A stretch of DNA of 52,373 bases from JAWPMV01 sp038527215 (GCA_038527215.1 JBCBGC010000048.1:1-52373), one strand, 5' to 3'. Shown: positions 8,401 to 16,262, counted from the first letter of the stretch. Notes: a model not told the origin generated them from the letters alone. A program made the numbers and translations.

Positions 8401-8511
8401 TGGGGATTCTAGAAAGATGATGCCCTGGCCACTGCCATCGAAATAGTTATTGAAATTGATGGTAGAGCCTGCGGGGATATTGAAGCCTGAAGAGGTGTTG
8501 CCTTGAGACAT
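5416..8511 (-). CDS. Large spike/adhesin: three FN3 domains, Ig-like domain, parallel beta-helix
   Basis: The 1031-residue protein begins with about 95 virion-attachment-like residues. Three fibronectin type III repeats follow (about 97-190, 191-285, 286-375), each with the VPTGL...SxTxLxWNPSTDN pattern. Next comes a Big_5/SbsA Ig-like domain (about 378-485, ending WTFTTE), then a right-handed beta-helix opened by WVDPVSGNDGNDGSQASPF and running to the C-terminus. The helical part resembles pectate-lyase-fold depolymerases and tail spikes. It probably binds or degrades host surface polysaccharide. There is no signal peptide, as expected for a virion protein. Confidence 0.85.
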   Translation of the reverse strand: MSQGNTSSGFNIPAGSTINFNNYFDGSGQGIIFLESPADDEIIQSILSATYTDNRADLPGIEKARAYYDSATHILYLSVEAGVVARIVLSSQGEDPDTLAPSVPTGLAASGITGTSLVLNWNPSTDNTAVAGYQVLQGGQVIATTGGPSLQVTGLSINTAYTFQVRAFDAAGNQSQLSTILSVTTQDAPDTQAPDVPTGLAFSNLTENSATITWNPSSDDTGIAGYRVFLDGQEVGTTSGTSFDLIGLSPSTGYTVSVSAYDSAQNESAQSGILSFTTLAGPDTIAPITPQGLVATNINTQTLTLSWNQTTDNVGVAGYRVFQDGQEILDTQNIAVNVTGLSAGTLYSFSVQAYDAAGNNSATTTIQVTTQTANTTAPVYTVSRHPSEGDLDVQTTSIPYIEFNRPVAYATGSARLLGGPADIWFGAQDDGIYTIVGNRLYLSPEVNLEPSTTYRFIMDAGMFLDSAGNPVSQILDGDWTFTTEATQTQVSSTELWVDPVSGNDGNDGSQASPFLTIERANEFIGAGGTINLLPGTYRLTDTLIPVAGLSKASPTTYLGPADKSAIIKGSAQVSGPWTAYGGGVYWTPWIPDSQTVFVDGAWLQQIGGDNGAWSSYPFGDSFLLPPVGTDQDSPEMTNSPSWNPEMDGAFYVNKTEGRLYVYLLGGADPSGSLIEAALLPRVVDGEFQDFVRFENVQIRHASLHDAAADLGLCLHTGENGWTLENCTIADASYKGIQYWGRNHDINNCVIERCGNVGIEGSNTDASHGYAFYQEAPTQNIHITNNLIQKNNIRQFFAEFHSGGMKIIPGARGVRVALNTVIDNWGPGIWFDHPISDNIIEDNLVKDNFFGIFYEIATPNPGERAYIRRNQVIDNTGNSVYISASSQVTFHYNTVINRLSGGVGVLVMHGVPRADWYLWDNLIERNITYNVPGNNRPNIQFYDEGGVTESSGQPLTSNNLSDHNFFCTNDGADVSYSRGGYGKEWSSLADAQAQGYELNSIQGDPLFTNFSADDFSIPAGSPAIGYGYDQYQ

Positions 8512-8514
8512 AAG

Positions 8515-8562
8515 GATAATCGTTTATGGGTCCTAATCGATTATTGGTTCTAATCGTTTTCG
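8515..8562. repeat. Degenerate 16-17-bp tandem repeat in the spike gene leader
   Basis: In the mRNA sense three units of the form CGATTAGnACCnATAA precede the start ATG at 8511; the last one becomes ACGATTATCCTTATG. It is the same kind of start-site duplication as at 3655 and 22183. Confidence 0.6.
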
Positions 8563-8605
8563 AATTGAAGGATTGATCCTCAAACCAAGAGGATCTTTCT
8601 TTCAT

Positions 8606-9124
8606 TTATATGTAATAATCCACAATGGCCAGATCTGGGCAATCGGTGCCCGCTTCTGCCTGGAGAGAGATGATTCTAAAGGTGGAAAGCTCATTTTGGG
8701 TAAGGAGGATTTCTGCAAAATGACTAAGGAGTTTGCCTTTGTGTAGGGCTCCTGTTTCTGTATCCTCCAGCTGGGGCAGGGTTCCGTCTTTGGTGTAGGC
8801 GGCAACGGCATTAAATCCGCCATGGGTGGGATAGATCCCCCCATGCAGGATTTGCACAACCGCCCGCTTGGCATTAGCCGGAATATCAGGCAGGCTATAG
8901 CCTGTCCCATTATTCTGGGCAGGATCTTTGTCGATCCGGAGGGTGCGCTGATAGAGGAAATGTTCCTGAGAAGGAGGGATAAGTTCCCCCTCCTGGATGC
9001 CTAGCTCCTCGGCTCTGCCGATAAAGGCGCAGCCCTTAAAGATGAGACAAAAGTGATCCGCTGGATTTTGAGGATCCATAAATCTCCATTTGGTCAGTAT
9101 GTCGCCAGCTTGAAAGCCTGCCAT
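8606..9124 (-). CDS. Hypothetical virion protein
   Basis: The 172-residue, soluble, beta-rich protein begins MAGFQAGDILTKWRFMDPQN. It lies between two large fibre/propeller genes and shares their style (short polar start, no signal peptide). A penton or adaptor role joining spike to vertex is possible from position only. No family recognised. The long ORF in another frame here is ignored. Confidence 0.7.
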   Translation of the reverse strand: MAGFQAGDILTKWRFMDPQNPADHFCLIFKGCAFIGRAEELGIQEGELIPPSQEHFLYQRTLRIDKDPAQNNGTGYSLPDIPANAKRAVVQILHGGIYPTHGGFNAVAAYTKDGTLPQLEDTETGALHKGKLLSHFAEILLTQNELSTFRIISLQAEAGTDCPDLAIVDYYI

Positions 9125-9141
9125 TAATTTTTATTTTATTG

Positions 9142-9170
9142 GACCATTGGTGCGATCACGACCATTGGTG
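9142..9170. repeat. 18-bp-period direct repeat after the propeller gene
   Basis: GACCATTGGTG occurs at 9142-9152 and 9160-9170, directly beside the stop codon of the 9171-11078 gene and upstream of the 9124 start. Confidence 0.6.
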
Positions 9171-11078
9171 CTAGTATCTCACATCATTTTCAAAGCCTGG
9201 TTCGGATTCCCGGCCTGCTACTTCGAATACCTGCTGGGTAGTAAGGTCAAGGTATATAAGCTGGTGGGTGCCAAAGTTGGAGAGGTATAGCCGGTTAGTG
9301 CTTTCTTCAAAGCGCATGTCAACGGGCCTTACAGCGCCTAGGTTTGGATCCACATCTGCCATCACGATCTCTGTCCAGTCGTTGGGCGTAAGGCTGGTTC
9401 CTCCGTTGTGGGTATAAAGCCGGATCTCGCCTGAGGTGGTATGAGGGGCGATAATTACAGGCAGGCCATTTACTTCTGCTACCACCTGGTTAGCATAGCC
9501 CTCATAGTTTTCTTCCCATTCGAAGACTACCCCTATCAGCTGCCAGTCTGCTGGATTTAGGAAAGAGTCAGGACTAATGTTTCTAAGCACGGCGCACTTG
9601 GGCACATTGGATTCATAGTATGAGACTACGAGATCTCCAGAGGGAGAAACAGATACCCTGTTTACCCCAGAGTCAAAAAGAGAAGAGATCTCATTTGCCT
9701 GCCAGGAGCTTGAGCCTTCGTCCCAGTAATGGACATAAAGCCCGGTGTGCCCATCATAAAAAATGGGCTTTCCCCCCATGGTGCGAACAGGATCTATGGA
9801 AAGAGAAGGAAAAGCATAGCTTACGGTGAGATCTTCGCTATAGACTTCCCAGTTTTCCCCTTCGTGGTCTACAGTGGTTGCTTTCCTTATAATCCTGCGA
9901 AGCTGCTTATTTGTTCTATCCCATCCCCAGGCCTCATACTTCTCGTTTACCTTAGGGATAGAAATAGCTAGATCAAGTCCTTCAGGGAAGGTAAAGCGGG
10001 CATCTTTGCCATCTACTGGCCCTGCCGGGTAGGCAGGGCTAAAGCCTGAGATAGCCCCGCGAGGCATAGCACCTGCAATGGTAACCAGGCGCTTTCCAAA
10101 AAGGGCATCATCTCTTACCATGCGAATCGCATGGTTGCCATAATCCGATAGCATGATCTCCCCCTGATCAAGGGTCATAAAGTAGGGCTGAGAGAAAGTG
10201 CCTCGTGAGATTTTGATATCAGCTCTGCGTGAAGGTGAGAGGGCAGAGAGGTTTTCTGCAACGTCCTGGAGCGTGAGTACCATATCCAGATCCCGGGGAT
10301 CATTATGACCTGCCGCATCATCAATATAACCTGTCTGATAAGCCCACTCTTTTTTATTGAATGCCCAGGCAAACCCACTTCCTGTTGCGTGGGCAATTAC
10401 CTCAGATGTGAAGTTAGAAGAAGTACGAGCTCCGCCCAGATAGGTCCAGCTTGCAGGGTTAGAAACATCTGCACCAGCCCCAATTTGCGCCTGGTAAATA
10501 AGGCTTCCTTCGAGGTAGAATGAATAAGTAAGCAGGGCCAAAGAAGCAGGGGTGCTTTCTTCTACCCCGGAGCCATCCTTTAGAAAGGATCCGCTGGCAG
10601 ATACGTCCCAGATACCGGAGTTTCCTTCTCTCCAGTCCAGGGTGAGATTGGCAACAAGAAAGCCGAGGCCTTCTCCAATGTACTTACACTCTATGGTAGA
10701 GGAGTGGTATTTCATTGAGTCCAGCCCGCAGCAGGACTCCGCACCTACTGGAGAATAAGGCGCTTGGATCGTGTTATCAGGATTTACTTTGAAAATGAGC
10801 CGCAGGGCCATATTTCCCAGGCCCGTAGGATCATACTCCAGTAGGCGGTAAAAACAGCCATTATCATCCTCACATTTCATAAGGAAGTGAGACTCGGGAG
10901 ATAGGCTGACATCCCCGGTGATTTCCGTTATCGCCGCCTGGATCTCATCTGCCAGGTAGGTGAAGTGCTTTTTATAGCGAGGATCCCCCGTAAGGGCGTA
11001 AACCGCCTGGGGCTCGTAGATATCCTTGAAGCTATCAGGGATGTTATTGATACTTTCTTTGGGGTTCCAGGCAGGCAT
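9171..11078 (-). CDS. Beta-propeller (NHL-like) virion/spike protein
   Basis: The 635-residue protein contains recurring blade-like strands such as FMTLDQGEIMLSDYGNHAIR, FPEGLDLAI and LYLSNFGTHQLIYLDL, the signature style of NHL/SMP-30-type propellers, mainly in residues 290-635. The first 290 residues look like a separate beta domain with several Cys (ESCCGLDS). No signal peptide or membrane helix. Placed beside the beta-helix spike, it is likely part of the host-recognition apparatus. Its ATG overlaps the stop of the tiny membrane gene upstream (TAATG). Confidence 0.75.
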   Translation of the reverse strand: MPAWNPKESINNIPDSFKDIYEPQAVYALTGDPRYKKHFTYLADEIQAAITEITGDVSLSPESHFLMKCEDDNGCFYRLLEYDPTGLGNMALRLIFKVNPDNTIQAPYSPVGAESCCGLDSMKYHSSTIECKYIGEGLGFLVANLTLDWREGNSGIWDVSASGSFLKDGSGVEESTPASLALLTYSFYLEGSLIYQAQIGAGADVSNPASWTYLGGARTSSNFTSEVIAHATGSGFAWAFNKKEWAYQTGYIDDAAGHNDPRDLDMVLTLQDVAENLSALSPSRRADIKISRGTFSQPYFMTLDQGEIMLSDYGNHAIRMVRDDALFGKRLVTIAGAMPRGAISGFSPAYPAGPVDGKDARFTFPEGLDLAISIPKVNEKYEAWGWDRTNKQLRRIIRKATTVDHEGENWEVYSEDLTVSYAFPSLSIDPVRTMGGKPIFYDGHTGLYVHYWDEGSSSWQANEISSLFDSGVNRVSVSPSGDLVVSYYESNVPKCAVLRNISPDSFLNPADWQLIGVVFEWEENYEGYANQVVAEVNGLPVIIAPHTTSGEIRLYTHNGGTSLTPNDWTEIVMADVDPNLGAVRPVDMRFEESTNRLYLSNFGTHQLIYLDLTTQQVFEVAGRESEPGFENDVRY

Positions 11079-11218
11079 TACCGATTCTTTAGATAAAACC
11101 AGATTGCAAAAATGAGGGCCATCGTTACCACCAGGCCGCTATAGAGCCTAACAAGGCCGTTAAGGTCAAAATCGACCACAAAATCAAAAGTCGTCGCTTC
11201 ATCAAGGAAAGAAGACAT
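11078..11218 (-). CDS. Tiny one-helix membrane protein (46 aa)
   Basis: Translated by eye: MSSFLDEATTFDFVVDFDLN, then a helix GLVVTMALIFAIWFYLKNR and TAA. The stop overlaps the next start as TAATG, a strong sign of a real coupled gene. The acidic head and C-terminal helix match the plan of the other small element proteins. Confidence 0.7.
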   Translation of the reverse strand: MSSFLDEATTFDFVVDFDLNGLVRLYSGLVVTMALIFAIWFYLKNR

Positions 11219-11222
11219 AGAT

Positions 11223-11253
11223 CAGATCGTTATGTTGAAGTCAGATCGTTATG
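11223..11253. repeat. 19-bp-period direct repeat upstream of the 46-aa gene
   Basis: CAGATCGTTATG occurs at 11223-11234 and 11242-11253. The mRNA sense is CATAACGATCTG, twice, just before the start ATG at 11218. Confidence 0.65.
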
Positions 11254-11269
11254 ATTAAGCTAGAAGGAC

Positions 11270-11647
11270 CTATATGTTTTGTCTGCAGATACCAAAGTCA
11301 TCCAGGGAAAAGCCCATCAGGCCTTCCTTGCCACTAAGGTCGCGAGCAGCTTGCATCGTTATCGGTCCCAGGATCCCATCTGTCTCAATAGGCGGCAGCC
11401 CAAAAGGCCGGTTATCATTATAGTAAGCCTGGAAGGCCTTTACCTCAATCCCCCGGCTCCCTTCCATGAGCAGCAAAGCGCACCGCAGTGGCGTCATGCC
11501 ACCTGTTGGAATTTCGCCCGGGATTTCTGCTTCATCACTCACAGCCAGGCTAACTTTCTGACCATACCGAAGCCAGAGCCAGATAAGGACCAGGATAGCC
11601 AGGATAAGAAGAAGGATGTAGTGCTTTTTCATAGAAGCTGGCATCAA
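11270..11647 (-). CDS. Membrane-anchored peptidoglycan-binding-like protein
   Basis: The 125-residue product has one N-terminal helix (ILLLILAILVLIWLWL) and then a domain of the PG_binding_1 pattern: GSRGIEVKAFQAYYN followed by ETDGILGPITMQAARDLSG. In that family the GxxGxxVxxLQ and DGxxGxxT motifs form the peptidoglycan-binding three-helix bundle. It could anchor the virus membrane to the wall during entry. The start may be the internal ATG of MKKHYILL. It overlaps the upstream gene by 4 nt. Confidence 0.75.
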   Translation of the reverse strand: MMPASMKKHYILLLILAILVLIWLWLRYGQKVSLAVSDEAEIPGEIPTGGMTPLRCALLLMEGSRGIEVKAFQAYYNDNRPFGLPPIETDGILGPITMQAARDLSGKEGLMGFSLDDFGICRQNI

Positions 11648-12063
11648 GAAATGATATGCAGAATTGGCTGGAGGTCATCTTCTGAGAGAAAGGAATAGAG
11701 ATCGCTTTTGAGGTTCCGGGTCTGTTCGCTTAGCTCGTAGTAAGCATCTGCCAGGATGGGAAAAGTAGAGCGGTCATAGTCAAGGATAATGGCCACAGCC
11801 GCAGCTTCATCCTCTGTCCAGGCGTCAAGTCCCCACCAGCCCCAGTCAATGCCAAAGGCGTTTTTAAGGCCTACTGCATCTGAGACTACCCTTTCAGGAT
11901 CCAGGTTCCTGGTCCGGGCCTGCGTAGAGATCTTACTTGCCGTGCGCTCTGTATCCTTTTTCTGAAAAAGGGACTTCAGCATATAGGCAAGCACGATCAG
12001 GACTGCCAGGCCAATAGAAACCGTGATGATCTCCTTGCGATATGTAAGCAGGAGCTTCATCAT
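11644..12063 (-). CDS. N-terminally anchored membrane protein
   Basis: The 139-residue product has a helix at about residues 12-30 (IITVSIGLAVLIVLAYML) and a soluble region rich in Trp and Asp (GIDWGWWGLDAWTEDEAAAV). The start is a double ATGATG that overlaps the stop of the 32-residue gene before it. Family unknown. Likely a virion-membrane protein by context. Confidence 0.65.
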   Translation of the reverse strand: MMKLLLTYRKEIITVSIGLAVLIVLAYMLKSLFQKKDTERTASKISTQARTRNLDPERVVSDAVGLKNAFGIDWGWWGLDAWTEDEAAAVAIILDYDRSTFPILADAYYELSEQTRNLKSDLYSFLSEDDLQPILHIIS

Positions 12064-12158
12064 TTCTGACAGCTACAGGTTTTAGCTGGGCTTAAAAACT
12101 TGGCGTAGATCCATATTCCGATGAGGACTGAGACTACAGCGATAGCTAAGTTTTTCAT
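12060..12158 (-). CDS. Tiny membrane protein (32 aa)
   Basis: Translated by eye: MKNLAIAVVSVLIGIWIYAK, a short tail containing CSC, then TGA. The stop overlaps the next gene's ATGATG. It sits exactly in the gap between two larger genes of the operon, so I regard it as real despite its length. Confidence 0.6.
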   Translation of the reverse strand: MKNLAIAVVSVLIGIWIYAKFLSPAKTCSCQK

Positions 12159-12169
12159 TTCGAATACGC

Positions 12170-12787
12170 TTACTTTTTGAGGAGAAACACCAGAAGGATA
12201 ATGAATACCACGGCTCCCAAAACGATCAGAAGCGTATTGTTACTCTGACGCTGCTGCTGCTGAATAACTTGCTGCTGATAGGGATAGGCATTGTAATTAC
12301 CCGTAGCAGCCCCAATGATCTCAGGGGCACCGGAGATAATGGTATCCAGGAAATCTAGCCAGTTACTGGCCTCAGGGGTACTGGAGCCTGCTGGCTGGTT
12401 TACCGTTCCGGTGAAGTCGGGTCCAAAGTGAGAAATAGGGGCTATGGTAGTCGGATACATGGATTCTGATTGAATGAGTGATAAAAGGGCTGCATAACGA
12501 GCTTGATTCTTCGGATGAGACATGTCAAGATTTTGGGCTATGGCCTGGAGGGCCGTTTGTGGTTTTCCCCCATCAGATACAAATTCCCCAAAACCGATTC
12601 TGTCTGCTTCTATCTCATCAAAAACGTCATGCTCGCAATGCGCCAATTCATGTTCTTTGATAAAGGCCCGTTGGGCGGGTGGGACCAGCATCCATAGCAA
12701 TGGATCAATCAGGATCGTTTTACACTTTCCATCATGCTCTATTGCAGCTGGTGAGCCCAGCCCAAAAACAGGTCTGTAGAATATCAT
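12170..12787 (-). CDS. HExxH zincin with C-terminal membrane anchor
   Basis: Starting at the ATG at 12787 (205 residues), the motif KEHELAHCEHDVFDEIEAD at about 45-63 gives HELAH plus a downstream E/D-rich helix typical of gluzincins. A linker follows, then a Q-rich stretch and a C-terminal helix (LLIVLGAVVFIILLVFLLKK). A longer start at TTG 12811 is possible, but it lies inside a duplicated leader segment (12795-12826). This is the second zincin in the element; substrates could be capsid precursors or the host envelope. Confidence 0.75.
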   Translation of the reverse strand: MIFYRPVFGLGSPAAIEHDGKCKTILIDPLLWMLVPPAQRAFIKEHELAHCEHDVFDEIEADRIGFGEFVSDGGKPQTALQAIAQNLDMSHPKNQARYAALLSLIQSESMYPTTIAPISHFGPDFTGTVNQPAGSSTPEASNWLDFLDTIISGAPEIIGAATGNYNAYPYQQQVIQQQQRQSNNTLLIVLGAVVFIILLVFLLKK

Positions 12788-12794
12788 AAGAGTA

Positions 12795-12826
12795 GGCTGA
12801 GCGATCAGCAAAGGGCTGACCGATCA
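12795..12826. repeat. About 19-bp duplicated leader segment
   Basis: GGCTGAGCGATCA at 12795-12807 and GGCTGACCGATCA at 12814-12826 lie just upstream of the ATG at 12787. Confidence 0.6.
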
Positions 12827-12843
12827 TCTATTATGTCTCTCCT

Positions 12844-13602
12844 TTACATCAAGGAGCTTCCGCCTTGCTGGCGCACGAAATCCTGAAGGATCCTCTCAGA
12901 CTCATACTGGCCAGTGATCCAGAAGGTGATCAGCACCTCTTCTCCAGGGACCAGGCTGTACTTGACAACGGTCTTTCCATCCAGGACATAGGAGACATGG
13001 CTGTCTACCAGCTTGTCATGGTACTGCTTGGAGTCATAGTAGGTCTGAGGGAAGATGTGATCCAGGGCATCATCCCCAAAAAGCTCAACCCGCTTAAAGC
13101 GCAGTTTGTGCATTTTCTGGGAATTGGTGAGCCATTCGATCCGGGTGGTACCAATGGCCAGGCCATCGTTCCGGATGTAGTCCAGAATCCGCTCCCAGCT
13201 CTGGGCCGTGCCATCTACCCCAAATTCAGCGGATACGTCAACATTGACAGCTTGGCCATCATCATTGGGATAGTCTTGCTGACCATCAGTGATAAGCTGG
13301 GCTTGGTAGTCGCCAGAAAAGCGGCCTGCACTCAGGACCAGATCTGCCCGAAGGGTATCACTGTTGTTCTTGAGCTTCAGCACCACCGCATTGTTATGCA
13401 GGGGCGTTTCTACACTGTTGGAAGAGCGGCGGCCCACATTGATCGTGCTGGCGGCAGCTCTTTCAGGGACTGCGACAGTGTTAATCGCCTGGGTGTTTTG
13501 CACCGGTGCGATATCATTGCCATCAAAACGGCTCCGACGCCGGGCGGCGACCTGGTTGGAGCGCATCAAATTGCGAAGGAAAGGATTGGATACTCTGCGC
13601 AT
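12844..13602 (-). CDS. Candidate major capsid protein
   Basis: The 252-residue soluble protein starts with a basic arm (RRVSNPFLRNLMRSNQVAARRR), then about 200 residues of alternating beta-type segments such as AVVLKLKNN, TLRADLVLSAG, MHKLRFKRVELFG and EEVLITFWITGQY. There is no signal or membrane helix. It stands amid small membrane proteins and upstream of spike genes. Length, basic arm and beta content are compatible with a compact double-jelly-roll capsid protein (that of PM2 is about this size), but no motif proves it. Other options are a penton or a single-jelly-roll protein. Confidence 0.5.
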   Translation of the reverse strand: MRRVSNPFLRNLMRSNQVAARRRSRFDGNDIAPVQNTQAINTVAVPERAAASTINVGRRSSNSVETPLHNNAVVLKLKNNSDTLRADLVLSAGRFSGDYQAQLITDGQQDYPNDDGQAVNVDVSAEFGVDGTAQSWERILDYIRNDGLAIGTTRIEWLTNSQKMHKLRFKRVELFGDDALDHIFPQTYYDSKQYHDKLVDSHVSYVLDGKTVVKYSLVPGEEVLITFWITGQYESERILQDFVRQQGGSSLM

Positions 13603-13656
13603 CTGTTTTCTGTTAAAATGAAAAGAAGAGGATAAAGAATGGATGAAGTCTATTGA

Positions 13657-13788
13657 CTATCCTCTAAATCCTGATTCAGAGTCACCAACTTGCTTGGGAG
13701 CGGTAATATACCCATACACCCAAGTGAGGGCCATAAACGCTGCCACACCAAGGACAGTATGTACGACTAAATTCCAGTTGATCTTCAT
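13657..13788 (-). CDS. Tiny one-helix membrane protein (43 aa)
   Basis: Translated by eye: MKINWNLVVHTVLGVAAFMA, then LTWVYGYI and a polar tail TAPKQVGDSESGFRG before TAG. It lies directly upstream of the capsid candidate on the same strand. Same size class as the 46- and 32-residue genes. Confidence 0.6.
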   Translation of the reverse strand: MKINWNLVVHTVLGVAAFMALTWVYGYITAPKQVGDSESGFRG

Positions 13789-14098
13789 GAACTTTGCGTT
13801 GGTTAAAAATTGAAATGAAGATCGTTAGCTTCCAGAAGCTACTAAGACGTTTTTGATCAAATGGGCGCGATAGGTCCTTTTAATGTTTGATTAGTCCGGA
13901 TAAAATTGGTTGGTAGGCGATATGAGGCGATGAGAGAATTTTTGGGACATCCTTATTCAAATTTGGAACTTTACTTGGTGAGTTGTTTTCCACCAAGTCA
14001 TTCTGATCGTGTGGTCATGGCTATGTACCTAAGTTTGCCAGTGACTGCCGACATACACCCCAAAAAAGAGTTTCTCCAAACCGAGAACTTTAAAAATC

Positions 14099-14105
14099 GT
14101 ATATT
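14099..14105 (+). promoter_or_regulatory. GTATATT-type promoter core for the toxin-antitoxin cassette
   Basis: AAAATCGTATATTAGTAC closely matches the sequence at 20330-20345 (AAAATCGTATATTTAAGTAC), another cargo gene. It lies about 90 nt upstream of the antitoxin start, on the strand opposite to the element's operon. From 13789 to here I see no convincing gene. Confidence 0.55.
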
Positions 14106-14192
14106 AGTACATTGGTTGGCATCATTCAAAATTAGAACAAATTGAATATACTAGGGAATAGAATACCTGTTCAGCAAATAGTTCTTCTGAGT

Positions 14193-14927
14193 ATGGAGGA
14201 TGAAAAAATGATTTTCAGCCCCCGCATCGATAAAAAGATACAAGCGATCATTAACTTCATCTCTACGAATATCAATGGCCTTCCCATAGAAAAATTGGCA
14301 TATGATTTAAGAGCAGCAATTTTTAATTTGGGAATAGAGCTGCTGGAGTTTTTTAGCATTGAGGATAAGGCAGAAGAATTCCTGGAAAAAACGAGAAAAT
14401 TTAATTTAGAATCTGCTAGTCAGCATACTGACCATCCTACTTTACGACTGGTTCTTTTGGAAATTCTTTCTTTGCATAAGGAAATAGAGAGCTCTATCAC
14501 TCAATCCGTTTCTTCTCCATCAGAACCAGATTCCTCTCTCGATCCAGGGGAACTTCCTAAGATCAATTATGAGAATATCAAATACTTGTCTAGGTGGCCA
14601 GACTCCCATTTTAGGAACTATGCCGGTTTGGTTAACTCCCAAATTGATAGCCAAATAGGTATTACTATTTCCAATTTGATCCTTGAAGGAGAGCTTGATA
14701 TTTCAGAGATAAAGATAAAGGCCGAATTAATCCCTTTTATAAGAAGATCAATCAAAAGACTGGGAGGTTACGCTATTGATCTGGAATATTGGGAGCCAGA
14801 AGAAGACCATGAATCTACTCTTGTTAATAGCATGGAAATATTTGCAGCCCGGCTTGAGATTGAAGATGGCAAAGTTAAGCCTATTACAAAGGCTGAATTT
14901 ATAAACATGCTTAAGCCAGGAGAATAA
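14193..14927 (+). CDS. Putative large antitoxin partner of YoeB
   Basis: About 244 residues from ATG 14193. An alternative ATG at 14208 sits behind GGAGGA, and a TTG at 14142 is also possible. The bulk is helical with no recognised domain. The C-terminal 30 residues (FAARLEIEDGKVKPITKAEF) look like the toxin-binding tail of RelB/YefM-type antitoxins. The stop overlaps the toxin start as TAATG, so the two are coupled. At 244 residues it is about three times a usual YefM, so the N-terminal 200 residues are an unexplained addition. Confidence 0.7.
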   Translation: MEDEKMIFSPRIDKKIQAIINFISTNINGLPIEKLAYDLRAAIFNLGIELLEFFSIEDKAEEFLEKTRKFNLESASQHTDHPTLRLVLLEILSLHKEIESSITQSVSSPSEPDSSLDPGELPKINYENIKYLSRWPDSHFRNYAGLVNSQIDSQIGITISNLILEGELDISEIKIKAELIPFIRRSIKRLGGYAIDLEYWEPEEDHESTLVNSMEIFAARLEIEDGKVKPITKAEFINMLKPGE

Positions 14928-15187
14928 TGGAGCAGCATTATATCTCCAAGAAGGCTAAGAAAGGGCTCAAAAAGATACAGAAGGATCCCAACCTACTTAA
15001 TCGGCTAAATGAATTACTCGCTTCGATAGAACAAGATCCAACTAGTGGGATTGGAAAACCTGAAGAATTGGTAGGAGATCTTGCCGGATATTGGTCAAGG
15101 AGGCTGGATAAACAGCATAGATTAGTTTATAAGGTTGAAGATGAGAAAATAATAATCCTTTCTTGCTGGGGCCATTATGAGGACTAG
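14927..15187 (+). CDS. yoeB: YoeB/Txe-family mRNA interferase toxin
   Basis: The 86-residue protein has the full YoeB pattern: GKPEEL, then YWSRRLDKQHRLVYKV, and the end LSCWGHYED. Known YoeB catalytic residues (Glu46, Arg65, His83, Tyr84 in E. coli numbering) fall at the same positions here, so it should be an active ribosome-dependent endoribonuclease. It is preceded by its putative antitoxin and followed by a SecB-like chaperone relic. Confidence 0.93.
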   Translation: MEQHYISKKAKKGLKKIQKDPNLLNRLNELLASIEQDPTSGIGKPEELVGDLAGYWSRRLDKQHRLVYKVEDEKIIILSCWGHYED

Positions 15188-15231
15188 TTTTGATCCTTCA
15201 GGAACTTCTCTACCAAAGGCTTATCCTGTTA

Positions 15232-15717
15232 ATGGACAACAATACTATACCTTCTGAGTTTAATGTTCGTCAAATTCGCATGGAATTGGCACAGACGACT
15301 AAATTTTAGATAGAAGCATCTTTACTATTTGTTGCTCTTGAAGGAAAAAAATATAAATATTCGCACAACCTTTTGATATTAAAATCTAACAAGCCAGGTA
15401 AAATTGGCCTGAAAGGAATTTTCCAGATTGAGCTGGGAGATCCCGATTCTGAAGAAACCATTGGGACTTGTAAAGCTGAAATATTTTTTGGATTTGGCTT
15501 TCCGCAATTAGACTCCTTTTCTGGTGAAGGTCATCTTCCATGGCTGCACCCAGATTTGAAATTGAGCCTATTGACTCTTGCATATTCAACAGCTCGAGGG
15601 ATTATTTTAGAAAAAACGAGTGGGACGATTTTTTCAAAAGCCTTTTTACCTGTCTTTGCACCGGCTGACCTGGTAAGTAGACCCATGCCTTCTTCTCAAC
15701 CTCCTAAGCCGGATTGA
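15232..15717 (+). pseudogene. SecB-like chaperone with an in-frame TAG
   Basis: An ATG at 15232 opens MDNNTIPSEFNVRQIRMELA and is interrupted by TAG at 15307-15309. The same frame then continues (EASLLFVALEGKKYKYS) to the stop at 15715-15717. The rest resembles SecB-like chaperones of TAC modules: GIFQIELG, then LSLLTLAYSTARGIILEKT, then LPVFAPADL. Unless TAG is read through, only a fragment from the TTG at 15373 could be made. Its place after toxin and antitoxin suggests a toxin-antitoxin-chaperone cassette. Confidence 0.6.
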
Positions 15718-15789
15718 CCGAGGCGATCTACCGGCTTCAAGTTTCTTATTTTGGAAGGATAGGAAGCAATAACCCCTTTCAGTAGTTAC

Positions 15790-16131
15790 CTAGTTTTGCT
15801 GCTCCTCTGCGGGCTCTAATCCATTGGGAATGCCCAGATCGAGCATGCTCCGATCGAGAATGCTCTGAATAACTGGTTTTAGATGAGGTTTTTCTTTTAC
15901 AATCTCTTTTATCTGACAATTGAGCAGGGATTCGAGCTCTTCACATTTTTTTAAGGAGTCAGTTAAAGATTTTTCCATTTGCCCATTGAGTAGCGTTTCT
16001 AACTCTTCACTCCTTCGCAGGGTTTCTGCGAGTATTTTTTCCATTTTTCTGTCCGCCCGCACTCTGTTGTAAATGACTATGGCAGCAAGCCCTAACATTA
16101 GGAAAGCGAAAACAAGTTGGCTGAAGATCAT
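15790..16131 (-). CDS. Membrane-anchored coiled-coil protein
   Basis: The 113-residue product has an N-terminal helix (LVFAFLMLGLAAIVIY) followed by two similar coiled-coil segments (RRSEELETLLNGQMEKSL and KKCEELESLLNCQIKEIV), an internal duplication, and an acidic tail. It lies on the element's strand but is separated from the ATPase operon by 250 nt holding an 18-bp tandem repeat. Confidence 0.65.
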   Translation of the reverse strand: MIFSQLVFAFLMLGLAAIVIYNRVRADRKMEKILAETLRRSEELETLLNGQMEKSLTDSLKKCEELESLLNCQIKEIVKEKPHLKPVIQSILDRSMLDLGIPNGLEPAEEQQN

Positions 16132-16262
16132 AAGCTGGATGAAATGGGGGGCATGGGCAATTTGTGAAAGAACTTACTCCTACTGCTCAGATAGGACTTT
16201 CATGGTTTTCGAGACTTATTGGTATCTTTCTTATAGAAATTTTAGTTTTAAGTGAAACCTAC

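Noticed and set aside
13906..14145. Plus-strand 79-codon ORF before the toxin-antitoxin cassette
   Set aside because: No ribosome site or family resemblance; it overlaps the GTATATT promoter of the cassette.
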